Source of the DNA: Akebia trifoliata
Taxonomy: Eukaryota; Streptophyta; Magnoliopsida; Ranunculales; Lardizabalaceae
Assembly (NCBI GenBank): GCA_017979445.1
Contig: CM030715.1
Location: forward strand, 11,214,187 to 11,278,186
Direction of reading: 5' to 3'
DNA: 64,000 nt
Shown here: positions 36,333 to 48,634 of the stretch, one piece after another
Position numbering within the stretch: position 1 is the stretch's first letter
Layout: every line of letters begins with the position of its first letter
The notes under the pieces: generated by a model
Databases searched by the model: none
Told to the model about the DNA's origin: nothing
What the model saw: only the letters and a program-made list of their open reading frames with translations
Position numbers and translations under genes: made by a program

Positions 36333-36835
36333 TTGCTTCCCTACTAGGTAACTATTATTACTCACACTTTCATTATTATTTTTTTTTAATTTCTAGTTGT
36401 ACACTTGACGAGGCGGGTGTAGAGTAGCGTTAGGAAGTGAGGATCACCTGGTTGGTTAAATAGACGACTAAAACTTGTTACCTGGTATGTACTAGGGCTA
36501 TAGTCCCCTAGCATCATTATTTTGATCAGGTGGTATTCTAGATTTTTGGTTGAGTGTTGGGACTTTTGTTCAAGTATGGAGTTTCAATAGAATCTTGTAC
36601 ATTATTAACTCCTTCTACACTCTAATTTACCTTACGTTGTTAGATATATATAGGCTTGTATTATTATTTTATTTTTGTATATATATGCAGGACATCATGT
36701 GTATGGTTTATCAGGTGTTTGAGTGTCTTGGAATGCTAACATAAATAGAGGAAACCATGTTGAAATTTCAAGGTATCACTTTATAGCTCGAGATTTTAAA
36801 AAAGGCTTGGTGTTAGTGTTTCGGGGGGCATCACA
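36333..36835 (+). repeat. LTR T5, third segment (3' end)
   Basis: Continues T5 after T6 and ends GGGGGGCATCACA, followed by the ACTTT duplication at 36836-36840. Confidence 0.85.
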
Positions 36836-38109
36836 ACTTTGATAGATACATAGGAAATAGACATTTGATCAATTGATTAATAGATAGATAGTGAGAATGT
36901 ATATTCTTGACTGTTTGATAGGACAATGATTTTAGAAGTATGCAGTGGCTTAAGACAACACTATTGCATGATAGATAGATTGATGAATATCTCACAAATT
37001 TTCATGATTATATGGAGATATGATGGATTGATGGATAGATGGAATTGGATGGCACTACCATTACTTAGTATTTTCAATAAAAAAACTATATATATACTAT
37101 AAAAAACTATTTTTGTTTACTAGAAAAAGTTTGTTAAATACCTAAAAAGAGTGATGCATTGCTATATTTCTAGAAGTGACAGGTTAATCTAGGATAACAC
37201 TTGATGTTCTATTTTTTTCAGTAGTATAGGATACCTTAGAAGGTAGTATAGCTCGTGAGATCGAAGAGAACATTTGTGTGTAAAGATGGCTTTTGTATAA
37301 TGTAGAGATGGTCTGACATTCATATATATTGTCTCTTAATAGGCTTAGACACGGGAAGTTCAGTCCTAGGCTAGTTAGTGATAACTTTTATTTTGTAGTC
37401 GTCAAACGAATGACCAACGTAATTGATATGAATATTTGGACCTTAGTTAATGGTCAATTCTGAGATGGATAAATGGTCACCCACGTGTGGTAACAACGAC
37501 CGACCACAAAATTATATGCTAATGTTGGGATTCCAACTCGTGAGAAGTTTGAAATAATAATAGTCTATACTGAGGCTGGTGTATCAGCATGTTCCTCTAC
37601 TGTCTTATCGATTACACCATCGTGTTCGTATTATATATTTTTATTTTATAATGATAAATAGACAGTTTACTTTAAAAATTGATAGATTATATTTAATAGG
37701 AATTCATAGATTGATGATTATTATAATTGTTTACTATTTTTGTTTAGACATTATCTGAATGTTATGTTGTATTAGAACTTACATTATTTAAACTATTCAA
37801 TTTGATTATACATTGCATTTGTTACTAATTGTTAGAATGGCGTTAATCCTGTTAAGTAATTCCCCTATTACTCACCCTACCATTAATTCTTTCAGATTTT
37901 TTAACTGTTGAGGTACTTGTTTACGAAGATTCATATGAAGAGGTCCCTAAGGAGTAATTTAAAGATTGTCATAGGATTTTAACGGTTATTATGATTATAT
38001 ATAAGAGATATGTATTAGTTTGGAGACTTCGTAATTTAATGTATATATGAGATTGATGATTTTGGATCATGACTATGTTTGATTATAGCTTCTATTCACT
38101 TTGACTTCT
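36836..38109 (+). repeat. LTR T4, second segment
   Basis: Old, diverged T4 sequence. It keeps recognisable blocks such as GGATAAATGGTCACCCACGTGTGG and GACCGACCACAAAAT at about 37460-37505. GATAGATAGAT-type microsatellite stretches occur at 36880-37040. It ends at CTTCT (38105-38109), which flanks T7. No gene is seen. Confidence 0.7.
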
Positions 38110-39795
38110 TATAAAACCCCATGTTTTTTATTCGTATCTCGAATAAAATAAATAGTTGAATTTTGAAAAAATCCTAAAAGTGGGACTTGGGGTAAAACTG
38201 TAGGATTTTATTCTAGTCATTTTAAATGAAATTTGACCTCACCATTAGATTCAAAATGGTTGAAAAATATACTTTAGCCTATAAGCATACTCAAATACGA
38301 CTTCGAACAGAAAAGTTGCAAAATCCTCAATTTTTGAATCCGACTAGGCTAAAATAATAACTTTTTACTAGAGCAAGAATTTTTCAAATTTGATCACACC
38401 ATTTGTATTCGTAATGAAAAATTATAAAAAATGAACTATTTACTTGTCATTTTTGGAGCCCAAAAAGTCAAATTACCATCAAAAACAAAAATGACATCAA
38501 TTTTAGGGTCCCATCGGGTCTAAAAAGTAAAGTTTTGTTAAAGATGTAATTTGTAGAATTTGAGAACACAATTAGATCTGAAATGAAAAATTAGACAAAA
38601 TAGAGTATTCATTCATCACTTTTTGAGTTCGGACAGTCAAGTTATCGTCAAATGAAACAATAGGTAAAATACTGATTTCGTTTCAAAAATATTATTCAAA
38701 TGAATTTACTACTCATCGTCATTTTAAAATGTCCAAAAACTAGCCATGAGTTTTTAAAACAAATTTATTTTTTTCGACTTTCAAACTCATATTCGTCCCA
38801 AACGGTCATTCTTCGACCTCCGACGTAGAAGGGAAAAACGTCTGTAACGTCATTCTCTACAAAACCCACCCAATTTCTCTTCGTTTTCTCTTCTCTTTTG
38901 TCTCGTATGGTCAAAAATCAGCAGTACGTGATACGGGGGTTTCAAATCTTATACCTCGGATTTCATCCATTTTGGGGCCAAATTGTTTTCCGCTGCAGAA
39001 GGGAAAAAGGACCAGGGCATCGAGATCTTCGAAATCACAGGATTAATTTAAAAATCAACCGCTTCGAAGTTCGATCCACCTCGATTTCCATATTGATTAT
39101 CTTGATTTTCACGCACGTGCTTTAATTATCTTGGATAGCGATTGGTAAGGACTCTTAATTTTATTGATAACCATAGATTGTGAAAACTGCATTTAGGGTA
39201 TTTATCAAAAATTTGTATTGGGTTTAAAAACTGCAAAATTCGTTTAGTTATTTCAAATTCATGCCAGAACTTGCATATTTTGTATGTTTAATTGTATTTT
39301 ATAACAAATTATACGTGGGTAGGATATTTCACCGGGTTATTTCCGCCAGTTGGGTTCTATGCACTACTCGGATCCTGTTTTGATATAAGTTTTGTAAATT
39401 TTTAATTGAAATGATAAAAATGAATTTCAATGTGTGAAAAAAGATTTGATATAAGAAAATGAATATTTGAGTAAATGAATTCAGAAAATGAATGATGTGT
39501 TTGAAAACGTAAAAAAGTGCAAGAATTGAAAAAAAGAAAAATGGGGATGAAACGGTAAAATGTAGGAGTCACACTCGAGGGGTAATGTATGTATCTTACA
39601 TTGTAATGTTGTGTGTAGGTTGGTAAAGAGATATCCAGGGATAATGATTCATTGCATGTTTATTTAAATTTTACTGGTGTAGAAACTCTGAGTTCTGTTA
39701 TTTATTTTAGGTCGGGTGGGCACAATTGCATGGTAGAAAACTGGATATCAATTTTCAACCTTGTATTGTTAATTTTTCTTTTGTTTTCAAATGAA

Positions 39796-39799
<4 letters not shown>

Positions 39800-39851
<52 letters not shown>
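39800..39851. repeat. (TA)n microsatellite
   Basis: About 26 TA units at the junction between LTR copy 1 and the foreign segment region. It recurs at 40408-40461 and, shorter, at 41022-41041, always at the same position of the 611-bp unit. Confidence 0.95.
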
Positions 39852-39854
<3 letters not shown>

Positions 39855-39907
39855 GATATTTTGTGAGCTGTTAAAGAGTCTATCAATACCTGAAGGGATA
39901 GTGTGTC

Positions 39908-40198
39908 AGGTCGGACATATCAGAAGAGAGTGCCCTTTATCATAGTCATGAGTAAATGTTGTGACCTAGAAGAAAGTACCTATCTCTGACGAAGTTTTGG
40001 AAGATACGATTTTTAATTATAATGTAACTTGATTGTTAACTTGATTAGTTGAAATATGAGAGTGATTTGGAGTGATTAATTGATGGATGTATTGGGTTAA
40101 TGAAAAATAGGTGACAATAGGATTATGAATTGAAAATGAGATTGGCTTTGAACCAAAAGTAAATGATAATCGAAAATAGGTGTTGTTCATTATGCATG
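39908..40198 (+). pseudogene. Captured gag fragment (zinc knuckle), copy 1
   Basis: Inserted in T7 after GATAGTGTGTCA. It translates at once to CQVGHIRRECPLS followed by a stop, the second half of a plant Ty3 gag CCHC knuckle (pattern GHIRREC). The junction lies at a shared GTCA, suggesting microhomology. The remaining ~240 bp has no recognisable motif. The neighbouring opposite-strand frame (40017-40205) is not supported. Confidence 0.6.
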
Positions 40199-40403
40199 TC
40201 TGCATTTTACATTGTAATGTTGTGTGTAGGTTGGTGAAGGATATCTAGAAATAAAAATTAGTTGCATGTTTATTTAAATTTTATTGGCATAAAGGCTTCG
40301 AGTTCTATTATTTATTTTAGGTCGGGTGGCCACAATTGCATGGTAGGAAATTGGATATCTATTCTCATCCTTGTATTGTTAATTTCTCTTTTGTTTTCAA
40401 ATG

Positions 40404-40407
<4 letters not shown>

Positions 40408-40461
<54 letters not shown>
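40408..40461. repeat. (TA)n microsatellite
   Basis: Second TA array of the 611-bp unit, about 27 units. Confidence 0.95.
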
Positions 40462-40465
<4 letters not shown>

Positions 40466-40518
40466 GATATTTTGTGAGCTGTTAAAGAGTCTATCAATAC
40501 CTGAAGGGATAGTGTGTC

Positions 40519-40809
40519 AGGTCGGACATATCAGAAGAGAGTGCCCTTTATCATAGTCATGAGTAAATGTTGTGACCTAGAAGAAAGTACCTATCTCTGA
40601 CGAAGTTTTGGAAGATACGATTTTTAATTATAATGTAACTTGATTGTTAACTTGATTAGTTGAAATATGAGAGTGATTTGGAGTGATTAATTGATGGATG
40701 TATTGGGTTAATGAAAAATAGGTGACAATAGGATTATGAATTGAAAATGAGATTGGCTTTGAACCAAAAGTAAATGATAATCGAAAATAGGTGTTGTTCA
40801 TTATGCATG
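40519..40809 (+). pseudogene. Captured gag fragment (zinc knuckle), copy 2
   Basis: Near-identical second copy of 39908-40198, offset 611 bp, with the same CQVGHIRRECPLS reading. Confidence 0.6.
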
Positions 40810-41435
40810 TCTGCATTTTACATTGTAATGTTGTGTGTAGGTTGGTGAAGGATATCTAGAAATAAAAATTAGTTGCATGTTTATTTAAATTTTATTGGCA
40901 TAAAGGCTTCGAGTTCTATTATTTATTTTAGGTCGGGTGGCCACAATTGCATGGTAGGAAATTGGATATCTATTCTCATCCTTGTATTGTTAATTTCTCT
41001 TTTGTTTTCAAATGAAAATAATATATATATATATATATATAACTATTTTGTGAGCTGTTAAAGAGCCTATGCATGCCTGAAGGTATTGTGCGTCACATCA
41101 TCCGGAGTGGTGTAGTATCTTGGGAAGTACGGTAGAGGCAAACAAACTCATACATGGTATGAAACGCATATAAGAGTGGAGTCACAACTAGAATCCGGGT
41201 TTATTCCTCTCTATCTTTACTAGAGAACTTGTAATGTAAAGGTAGTTGTATATGAATGGTTTGTATAATTGAAAATCACATTCACGCCTTATAGGTATAG
41301 ACAAAGATGATTAGTCAGTGATCACTAACAATCTATAGTACTCAAACATTTTGACACATCAAAAAGAGACCCATTACTTACGATCACATCAAATGACCAG
41401 CCTGAGCCGCATAAATGATTCCGCAAGTATGGTAA

Positions 41436-42496
41436 TGTGGCGCCCCGCCAAATACAAATACAAATCCCTATGTCAGATCTCAAGGTACTAGGTGACACCT
41501 TGAAATTTCGGTATGGTCTCATTTGTTTATGTTAGCATTTCAAGGCGTTCAATTTGCACCTGATAAACGACATACAATCCTGTATATATACATACAAAAT
41601 ATAAAACTAGTAGAAGCCTATATACATCGTACGATAGATCAAAGTACGAAAGAAGAAATTTATATACAAGATTATACAGAAATTCCTCACACTAACAAAA
41701 TTTTTAACACAATATAGAATCTAAAATACCTCTAAAAAAACTGACACAACTAGGGGATATAGCCCCAGTACTTACTAGGTAATGGACTCTGATCATCTAT
41801 CTGACCCACCAGATGGTCCCCACTAAACGGTTCTACGCCCGTCTCGCAACTACAGACTCTGAAGCTAAAAAAATAGAAAGGAACGGATGAGTAACAAAGG
41901 TTACCTAGTAAGGAAACAAACAATTTCTGCCAATAACCCCTCCTAACATTAACGAATAAGCATACTAAATCATTTTAATAATATAAAGTTTTACAGAAGA
42001 AATTACGATAAACTGGTACATATAGACATGAATGAGCAACTAAACATTTTAAAATTGACATTATATCAATCAACAGTGCTTACTATAGCATTTTTTTTAT
42101 ATACAAATCTAATTGATCAAATGGAAACATTAAACATGCATTTCATTTTATATATCAAAATAAGGCAACATATACATAATACACATTGGTGGAGTAGTAG
42201 AATTAGAGAGTTGGGATTCACGACTGGATCGTTCCTAGTTAGGACTTGATGTTTCATATTCTTTACTGCCTTTTAGTTCCTGATTTTGTGGCCGGTCACT
42301 GCATTTACCACACTTGGTTGACCATTTATCTGGCTCAGGCTGGCCATTTGATGTGACCGTAAGTAATGGATCTCTTTTCGATGTGTCAAAACGTTCGATT
42401 AGTATAGATTTTTAGTGATTACTGACTAATGATCTTCATCTATGCCTATCAGGTGTGCATGTGATTCCAAATATACAAATAATTCGTATACGACGA
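41436..42496 (-). repeat. T8 3' LTR, outer segment
   Basis: Starts TGTGGCGCCCCGCC on the plus strand (the complement of the family end) and runs to GACGA (42492-42496), the target duplication of A2. Frames at 41523-41717 and 42028-42249 are LTR sequence. Confidence 0.85.
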
Positions 42497-43708
42497 TGAT
42501 AAGTCGGTTTGTAACGACTTCTTCTATGTAATTTTACTTCTAATTTTGTTAATTTGAGAATGATTTTATTTAGTAATCGTTCTTTTTATTATTTTAGGTA
42601 ATAAATTGCCAAGAATACGAAAAGGAAGCAATTCGAGGTGAAATTGGAAGAAAAGACGAAGTTTCGGAGAATGGCGTACAAGAGGCAGAGGCCGCCGTGA
42701 CACTTGTGTTTCAATCAACAAATGCCCCAAAACAGGAGCTAGCCGTCGCAGTGGTGGGTACATGCCCGCCACGGCGCGATCCCTTTTTTGCACTCCGTCT
42801 CGTGTTGTTATTATATCTTTTAGATCCGATTTAAAGGGGATTTAACCCCAATTGTATTGAGAATGTTTGGAGACTATAAGTAGTTTATTTTTAGGGTTTA
42901 TTGAGAGATCTTGGAAACGCTAGATAAGAAGGGGGATAGGAGATTAAGTGATTGCTACTGCAATCTCGAATTTTATTGGCTTATTCTTCCTTTCTTCTAT
43001 GCTTAATTTCAAGATGTTTGTTTCGTATTTCGTTATGAACTAAATTTGGTTTCTAGGATTGAGATGTAGCTCAGATACAATTTCATAGTTATTTTATTCA
43101 AATTTAATTTCTTGTTTTGCAATTACTTATTTGTGTGTCTATTTTGAGTTTAATGCTGTCAAATCTTAAGGCCAAAGTTTTGATTGATTTATTGATCTAG
43201 GTTTATAATGAGAATTAGAATCTAGGTTATATCAATAAAATAGATCACGTTAGAATGAATGAACGGTAGAAGTACTTTAGCATGTTCTAAGAGGTTAGTA
43301 ATTCAATTTATGATAATTCCACAGATTTTATGACTCTTTAGTATTTAAATTCACATAGAGATGTGCTGAGTTAATATTTACAGGAGTAATCTAGCGTATT
43401 TCGAGAGAAAACACTAGTTGGTATAGGGAATTAAACTTCCAAATAAGGCAAAGCTGGAATTATTTTGAATAATTAATTACGTAGGAGTATCTATAGTGAA
43501 GTCGAAAACCCTAGGTTTTTAATCCATAAGAATCCATTGTTTCTTGTTTCATTGTTATTTCAATTTGCAATTATACAATTCTCGATTCATCAAATCGTAA
43601 TTTAAGTGATTATTTTTGGTACTTAGTAACTTAATCCTCATGGGAATGATATCTTATACTATTACTTGAAACAATTAGTGCACTCACTAGCATATATTAT
43701 AAGCATCA
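42497..43708 (+). repeat. 5' LTR of A2 (1,212 bp)
   Basis: Starts TGATAAGTCGGTTTG and ends TAAGCATCA. A GC-rich hairpin lies at 42751-42772 (GTGGTGGG/CCCGCCAC around TACATG). A neighbouring hairpin present in the 3' LTR is missing here. The opposite-strand frame 42566-42793 is also open in the 3' LTR only because the LTRs are copies. Confidence 0.92.
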
Positions 43709-43714
43709 AGTTTT

Positions 43715-43732
43715 TGGCGCTACTGCCAGGGA
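43715..43732 (+). other. Primer-binding site of A2, tRNA-Asp type
   Basis: TGGCGCTACTGCCAGGGA, 6 bp after the LTR end, a slightly decayed match to the tRNA-Asp complement seen in A1 at 21589. Confidence 0.85.
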
Positions 43733-43833
43733 TTAAAGATTACTAATATTAATACCAATTACTTTTATTGTTAATTTGATTTTTATTTATTCTTACTTTA
43801 TTCATTTTTCCCTTTTCAAGTTTTTCTTAGTGT

Positions 43834-44786
43834 ATGAGACGGACAAGGAGCTTGGATTTAGTGCGAATCAACCTTGTTATCAATAAGACACTTAGAAGGC
43901 TAAATAGGGAGCGCAAGCAAATAACTGAACAAAGAGTTTTAACAATGGCGGAAGAAGAGACTAATGGTGGACGTGGAGATGCGATCCCGAATAGAGCACT
44001 GAGGGACTACTCTATTCCTAATGTGGGTGTCTCTAGCATTTGAAGGCCACCTATACAAGCAAACAATTTTGAGATCAAGATTGCCATCATTCAGATGATA
44101 CAATCTTCAGTTCAGTTTGGGGGGTTGGCTAATGATGATCCAAATCTGCATATTGCAAATTTCTTGGAAATTTGTGATACATTCAAGCACAATCGGGTGA
44201 CTGATGATGCAATAAGACTGCGTTTGTTTCCGTTCTCATTGAATAGCAAGGCTAAGGCATGGTTGACCTCGCTACCTTCAAGAACCATTGCTACATGGGA
44301 TGGGCTGGTTAATGCCATTCTGACTAAGTACTTTCCACCAGCAAAATCTGCGAAGATGAGGAACGATATAACCAATTTTCTATAGCAAAATCAAGAATCT
44401 CTCTATGAAGTTTGGGAGGGGTTTAAAGATCTCTTAAGGAAGTGCTCACACCATGGACAACTGTTATGGATGCAAGTGCAAACATTTTATAACGGTTTGC
44501 TCTCAAACACTCAAACCATGGTGGATGCAACAAGTGGATGAGCATTCTTCAACAAGACACTGGAGGAAGGATATGAACTTATTGAAGTCATGGCTAGTAA
44601 CAACTTCCTGAAATCTGATAGGAATGCATAGAAAAGGACAGCCGGAGTTCATGACATTGATGCTTTTACTAATTTGGCTGCTCAAGTTGCTATTTTAAAT
44701 AATAATTTTAAGAAAATGAATGATGTTGTAGTTTCTAATGTAGTTTGTGATAATTGTGCAGGGAATCATCCTACTTTGGAATGTCA
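43834..44786 (+). pseudogene. gag: A2 gag, first part, interrupted by T9
   Basis: Starts at ATG 43834 (MRRTRSLDLVRINLV). One frame carries the whole segment, with stops at 44041 (TGA), 44383 (TAG), near 44539 (TGA) and near 44629 (TAG). The capsid core shows [35 protein letters not shown] and [12 protein letters not shown], typical of Athila gag. It ends with a CX2CX4HX4C knuckle, CDNCAGNHPTLEC (about 44749-44787). T9 inserted immediately after the knuckle, and the frame resumes at 48013 once the duplication AGGCC is removed. Confidence 0.9.
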
Positions 44787-44791
44787 AGGCC

Positions 44792-47700
44792 TGTGACGCC
44801 CCGCCAAACACTAACACAAATCCCAAGGTCGAACCTTGAAGCTTGGACAGTTTCCTCTGTTTATGTTAGCGTTCTGCGGAACTCAAAACAAAGGAAACCG
44901 ATAACCAACAGATCCTGTATATGACAATGAACCAAAATATACAAAGTATGAAAGACAGTAAACTGCGAATAACGCAGGATTTGATTCAGAGTTGCGCAAA
45001 AAGAAGGAAATATACAGGATTACAAAAATTTCCTCACTCTAACATAGACCTAGCACTCGGTCCCAGAAAAAAAACATATACCACTCCTACGACGAACGAA
45101 CTCCTAGTAGAAGTAGTCATGGTGCTCACCGGGTAACGGACTCTAGTCGTCAATATGACCCACCAGGTAGTCCTCGCTAGATGGCTCTACGACTGCCTCT
45201 CCGGCTGCAGGCTCTGAAATTAAAAAAAACAGGAAGGAAAGGGTGAGTAACAATGGTTACCCAGTAAGTCCACAAACAGCCCCTACTAATAACCTCGCCT
45301 AATATGTCCGAGTAAGCATACTGAAACATTTCAATACATGCAAGTTTTACTATTGAAACTACGGTTAACTGGTACGTATAGCCAGGGATGAGCAACTATA
45401 TAATTTAAAAGTTTACATCACATCAATCATCGGTACTCACTATACATTTTCATTTTGTTATACAACTGCGACTTATCACATTGAAATAACAAACATGCTT
45501 TGCAGTTTATAATTCAAAATATAACAACAGATACATAATACAAGTTGGTGGAGTAGTGGAATCAGAGAGTTGGGATTCACGACTGGATCGCTCCCAGTCG
45601 GGACATGATGTTACAACATAAATCTGGCTTTTAGTTCCTGATTTTGTGGCCGGTCGCTGCTCTTACCACACTGGTGACCATTTATCCGGCTCAGGCGGGC
45701 CGTTTGACGTGACCGTAAGCAATGGGTCTCTTTTCGATGTGTCAGAACGTTCAACTACTACTAGATTGTTAGTGATCACTGACCAATCATCTTCGTCTAT
45801 GCCTATCAGGCGTGCATGTGATTCCCAAAATAAACACTCTATTCAGATACGACCACCTTTACAATACACGTTCACTGTTAAAGATAAGAAAGGAATGGAC
45901 CCGGATTCTAGTTGTGACTCCATTCTCATACGCGTCCCATACCACGTATGAGCTTGGTGGTCCCTACCGTACACCCAGGATAGTACATCCCTCCGGATGA
46001 TGTGACGCACTATCCTTTCAGGCATTCACAGACCCTTTAACAGCTCACAAAATAGCTACATATATATATATATATATATATTGTTTTTCATTTAAAACAA
46101 AAGAGAAATTAAGAGAACAGGGTGGAGAATGGATATCCAGTTCCTACCATACAACTGTGGCCACCCGGCCTAAAATAAACAACAATACTCGGAGCCTCTA
46201 CGCCAACATAAATTTAAATAAACATGCAACCCCTTCATTAATAACCTGGATATCCTTTCACCAACCTACATACAACATACAACGTAAAATGCAGACATCA
46301 CCCCTCGGGTGTGACTCTAACATTTTACCGATTCATCCCTTTCCCATTCTACCGTGTTTTTACTTCTCGACTTTTCAAATCAAATATTTCTTTTTCAAGC
46401 TTACAAATACACTTTGATCATTCGAACGAAAACTATCCAATTTTTGTTAAAATAGGGTCCCACTAGGTATGCGAAGGCAAACTGCCAAAATTGGAAAAAT
46501 CGGTGAAAATTTTGCTAAGTGTCAGAAACTCGATTTTTCAAAGTTGTCAAAATTAAAAATGGGTTTTTCTTTTTTTGTAAATGAAGGCCCTCGATAATAT
46601 GAGAAAAGGTATGTAATTTTGTAACCTAATTCAAAGAAATGCAAAAGATATCACGTGAATACTTAAAACATTCCCGTCGTGATGAAAATTTGTTTATTTT
46701 TTTCCCGCTTCGTTTGAAGGAGTTACGGGGTCCATAAGTAGTCGGTTTGGCATGTTAAAAGCATGAGGAATCCAAAAAAAATATCAGAAAAATTTTTCGA
46801 ACACTTTTTGATTTTCACGGTAGCACACGGTAGCACCGTGCCTGGAGCACGACGGCTCACGGTAGCACCGTGACTATTCACGGTAGAACCGACAGAAACT
46901 TTGTTTTTGCGAATTTTCTGATTTTTCTTCTTCATTTCTTCAAGTTTTTCACTCCTTTTCGATTCTAGTTACCCACCCACGAATTAAACATTTAAACTAC
47001 GATAAAACACATCAAACATCACTATTTCTAGCATGAATTTGAAGTAAATTAAGCGACATTCTATAAATTTAAAACATACAAAAGTTTCGAAAGATCCCTA
47101 AATGTAATTTTTCCGAAATCTACGGTTATTAATAAGAGTTGAAAGTCCCTTACTTGTTTTGTGGTTGCCAATGGCGATGAACCAACACAAATGGTCAATG
47201 TTCGACGGTTCGAGGTTCCGATAGTGGTTGGGCTTGGGTGTAAATGGTCGAGTTGATTCCAAAACCCCCTTTGAAGGTGTTCCACCCCCTTTTTTGATGA
47301 TGGAAAACTCTCCCTTGGTTTTGATGAGACTCTAAGTGGGTATAGATGAACTTACTTGCTGATTTTTTTTGTGAGAGAACCAAAGAAAGACAGGAAAATG
47401 AAGGTTAAACGGGCTGAAGGCGTGGAGTTCGTCGATGCCGACAACTTTCTCTCCTTCGCCGATGATCAACTCGGGCTCGCTTGCGATAGATCTTGATGGA
47501 AAAGGTTGAAACCCTAGGGTTGGAGAATGGGCTGATTCTTTGTGAGTTGGAGAGGAGAAAATGACTAAAAGAATAAGTTAGTTCTTTTTATATTAAAAGT
47601 GAGGGCATTTTTGTACTTTTCTTTCATGTCCATTTTCGACAAAATCTTGACCATTCGAACTCGGAAATTGACATATGAGTACTCCATTTCGAATAATTTT

Positions 47701-48007
47701 TCGTTGCGGACCTCATGGTATAGTTAAATTTTCTTGATTCTTCCTCTATCAAACATTTACTATTTTGGGTCCCACTTAACACGGAATTCGAGGATTTTAT
47801 AGCTTCCTCATTCGAACTCGAATTTAAACGTTCTCACAGGCTAAAGTACATATTTTTCTTATTTCAAACCTAATGGAGAAGTCAAAATTCATTAAAAATG
47901 AACAGACTAAAATTCGAGTATTTTACCCTAAGTCATTCTTTTAGAATTTTATCGAAATTCACAATTAGATTTCCTTGAGATATAAATTAAAAACTCGGGG
48001 TGTTACA
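44792..48007 (-). mobile_element. T9: solo LTR inside A2 gag (3,216 bp)
   Basis: Perfect AGGCC duplication at 44787-44791 and 48008-48012. Plus-strand edges are TGTGACGCCCCGCC and CGGGGTGTTACA. It is closest to T3, sharing the telobox leader (about 47509-47518) and a palindrome array. It is the innermost insertion of the nest and therefore among the youngest. Frames at 44921-45136, 45646-46025, 46157-46417 and 46723-47383 are LTR sequence without recognised products. Confidence 0.93.
46826..46872 (-). repeat. GGT-N3-ACC palindromes in LTR T9
   Basis: Two copies of CACGGTAGCACCGTG (46826-46840 and 46858-46872), with half copies CACGGTAG at about 46816 and 46880. They lie where T3 carries its TGTCGGT/ACCGACA palindromes. 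Outer bases differ while the GGT-N3-ACC core is kept. Confidence 0.85.
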
Positions 48008-48012
48008 AGGCC

Positions 48013-48634
48013 CATATGAAGCAAATTCTTCCGAACAAGTGAATTATGTGTCCAACAATCAAAGATAATACAATCCTAACTCCAATTACTACAATCAAGG
48101 GTGGAGGAATTATCCTAACTTCTCATGGAGCAACAATGCAAATATACAAAAATCGCCTTTTTTTTTTCAATCTCAAGAGAAGAAACCAACCATGGAAGAG
48201 GTCTTCACCCAATTCATGCAGAAGACCAATGCATTCATTGATGATACCCAGGCCAATTTCAATAATCAAGGTGCAAGTATTCGCAACCTTGAACATCAAG
48301 TTGGGGAAATTTTCAAGCTATTGACGGAAAGAGCTCAAGGAACACTCCCAAGTAATACTAAGAAGAATCCCAAAAAGCATGTGAAAGCTATAACTCTTAG
48401 AAGTGGGAAGGAGTTAGAACAATCAAATGGGGGGGTAGCAAGCAAGCAAATGAGGATGAAATTGCTTTTCCTAAAGATCAAGATGCTACCGTTCCTATTC
48501 AACAACTTATTTCACAACCATCTTCTAATCCCATTCCTTTTCCTCAAAGATTGCGAAAGTAAAATTTAGATAAGTAATTTTTTAAATTTATTGATATTTT
48601 TAAAAGCTTACATATTAATCTTCCTTTTGTAGAT
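48013..48634 (+). pseudogene. gag: A2 gag tail
   Basis: Continues gag after T9. An N/Y/S-rich stretch is followed by MEEVFTQFMQKTNAF (from 48192), the helical motif IRNLEHQVGEIFKLL, and the Athila hallmark AITLRSGKELEQ near 48390. A frameshift near 48440-48460 then moves the true reading to another frame until a proline-rich end near 48560. Confidence 0.85.

Larger units (their letters stand above)
20360..36835 (+). mobile_element. T5: solo LTR inside T4, itself carrying A1 and T6
   Basis: Flanked by the 5-bp duplication ACTTT at 20355-20359 and 36836-36840. Own sequence is 20360-20387, 30860-33345 and 36333-36835, about 3,017 bp. Its start CTTAATACCCC is a mutated TGTAACACCCC and its end reads GGGGGGCATCACA. 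Because both T4 flanks continue colinearly and there is no internal region, this is a solo LTR left after LTR-LTR recombination. A1 entered 28 bp from its start and T6 entered near its 3' third. Confidence 0.88.
39598..41041 (+). repeat. 611-bp tandem duplication mixing LTR and gag sequence
   Basis: ACATTGTAATGTTGTGTGTAG occurs at 39598, 40209 and 40820, spaced exactly 611 bp. Each full unit contains ~320 bp of LTR sequence ending in (TA)n and ~290 bp of foreign sequence (39908-40198 and 40519-40809). The two foreign copies and LTR copies 2 and 3 look almost identical, while LTR copy 1 is clearly diverged. The duplication therefore followed the joining of foreign and LTR sequence. Confidence 0.9.
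38110..41435 (+). repeat. LTR T7, first segment
   Basis: 5' end of T7 through the tandem duplication to the T8 insertion point. Open frames here (38898-39125, 39652-39855, 40262-40477, 40873-41061) are LTR sequence, several of them merely reading through (TA)n. Confidence 0.8.

Noticed and set aside
39652..40497. Open frames with long IYIYIY tails
   Set aside because: They are translations of (TA)n microsatellites.
39598..41041. Regularly spaced repeats suggestive of a CRISPR or satellite array
   Set aside because: Only three copies, 611-bp period, and the units are LTR plus gag sequence. This is a local duplication in a plant genome.
42566..42793. Antisense frame in the A2 5' LTR, also present at 55882-56112
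   Set aside because: The frames are shared only because the LTRs are copies of each other. The sequences have diverged without protein-like constraint and there is no domain.
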